39,796 nt of DNA, from contig JAAENC010000238.1 of assembly GCA_024224815.1 (NCBI GenBank), positions 1 through 39,796 of the forward strand. The letters run 5' to 3'. The position numbers and the translations under genes were made by a program. Positions 39,673-39,796 of the stretch are shown piece after piece. The stretch comes from Chloroflexota bacterium (lineage in GTDB: Bacteria; Chloroflexota; Anaerolineae; Anaerolineales; Villigracilaceae). Within the stretch, counting starts at the first letter, position 1; each line of letters begins with the position of its first letter. The notes below the pieces were generated by a model. The model searched no databases. It worked only from the letters and a program-made list of their open reading frames with translations, and had not been told where the DNA came from.

Positions 39673-39796
39673 GTGTTGAAGTGAGATAATAGTTCTATGT
39701 TGAAATGTCCAAATTGCAAAGCAATCACAAAACAGAGCAAGTATGGTTTCACAAAATCTCATTCCCAACGCTATCGTTGCCAGCATTGCCAAAAGA
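39672..39796 (+). mobile_element. Start of an IS1-like element (partial)
   Basis: The coding part starts at 39697. Bases from 39672 read GGTGTTGAAGTGAGATAAT, resembling the GGT-type left end of IS1-family elements; they begin at the last base of the DUF126 stop codon. The right end lies beyond the window, so the element type and its target duplication cannot be confirmed. Confidence 0.55.
39697..39796 (+). CDS. IS1-like transposase (InsA-type zinc ribbon), N-terminal 33 residues
   Basis: The frame open to the window end starts MLKCPNCKAITKQSKYGF and has SQRYRCQHCQK after it: two C-x2-C pairs of a zinc ribbon with Q-R-Y-x-C between, the pattern at the start of IS1 InsA and related transposases. 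Only this domain is seen. The rest is outside the window. Confidence 0.75.
   Translation, partial: MLKCPNCKAITKQSKYGFTKSHSQRYRCQHCQK

Overview
The window reads as a chromosomal segment of a bacterium, most likely a Chloroflexota member of the Anaerolineae type. This placement is inferred from gene content and not proven: a radical SAM protein paired with a DUF2344 partner, a bactofilin-like membrane protein, many small Tat/anchor proteins, TGTCATTGCGAG-type palindromic repeats, a two-gene aconitase X, and a reductive-dehalogenase-like operon. No rRNA is present. One tRNA gene, tRNA-Arg(CCG), is seen.

Left part (1-5.2 kb): a rearranged region. It opens with the 3' end of an IS3-family element (1-140) that has cut off the start of an RdhC/NosR-like flavoprotein gene. 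Behind it come a small membrane protein, the flavin transferase ApbE, TatA, and a 17-codon stub of a further tatA. The stub is cut by a plasmid-like piece (about 2.87-4.96 kb) with an excisionase-like HTH protein, a ParM-like actin ATPase, a ParR-candidate partner and paired palindromic operators. That piece abuts a frameshifted Rieske-protein remnant on the minus strand.

Middle left (5.2-16.6 kb): a TetR regulator and a divergent, palindrome-flanked promoter lead into a long plus-strand cluster: HdeD-like protein, LURP-one-like protein, two anchored/lipoprotein paralogues, a four-helix membrane protein, a membrane-anchored DJ-1/PfpI protein, a DUF1330-like protein and a CLC-type channel. The cluster runs without a real gap into rdhA-rdhB-rdhC-small membrane protein-apbE-tatA and ends in a terminator near 16.6 kb. 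RdhA is a Tat-exported corrinoid/iron-sulfur protein with an unusual insertion of about 110 residues. RdhC carries a covalent-FMN motif that ApbE would flavinylate, and TatA would help export RdhA and ApbE. The 0-2.7 kb block is a degraded second copy of the same accessory module.

Middle (16.7-23.7 kb, minus strand): tRNA-Arg, a PrsW-type membrane protease, a 7TM-PAS-GGDEF diguanylate cyclase, a TfoX-N protein, the DUF2344/radical SAM pair and a HEPN-like protein. The radical SAM gene carries a palindromic repeat in frame, encoding 32 extra residues.

Right part (23.6-39.8 kb): a DinB fragment; a plus-strand ABC transporter with a NarL-type two-component system (LiaFSR-like); then minus-strand DinB, M29-type aminopeptidase, bactofilin-like protein, the alr-yjbQ-GT87 cluster and a 1.2 kresidue secreted beta-helix protein. 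The window ends with the two-subunit aconitase X and the first 100 bases of an IS1-like transposase.
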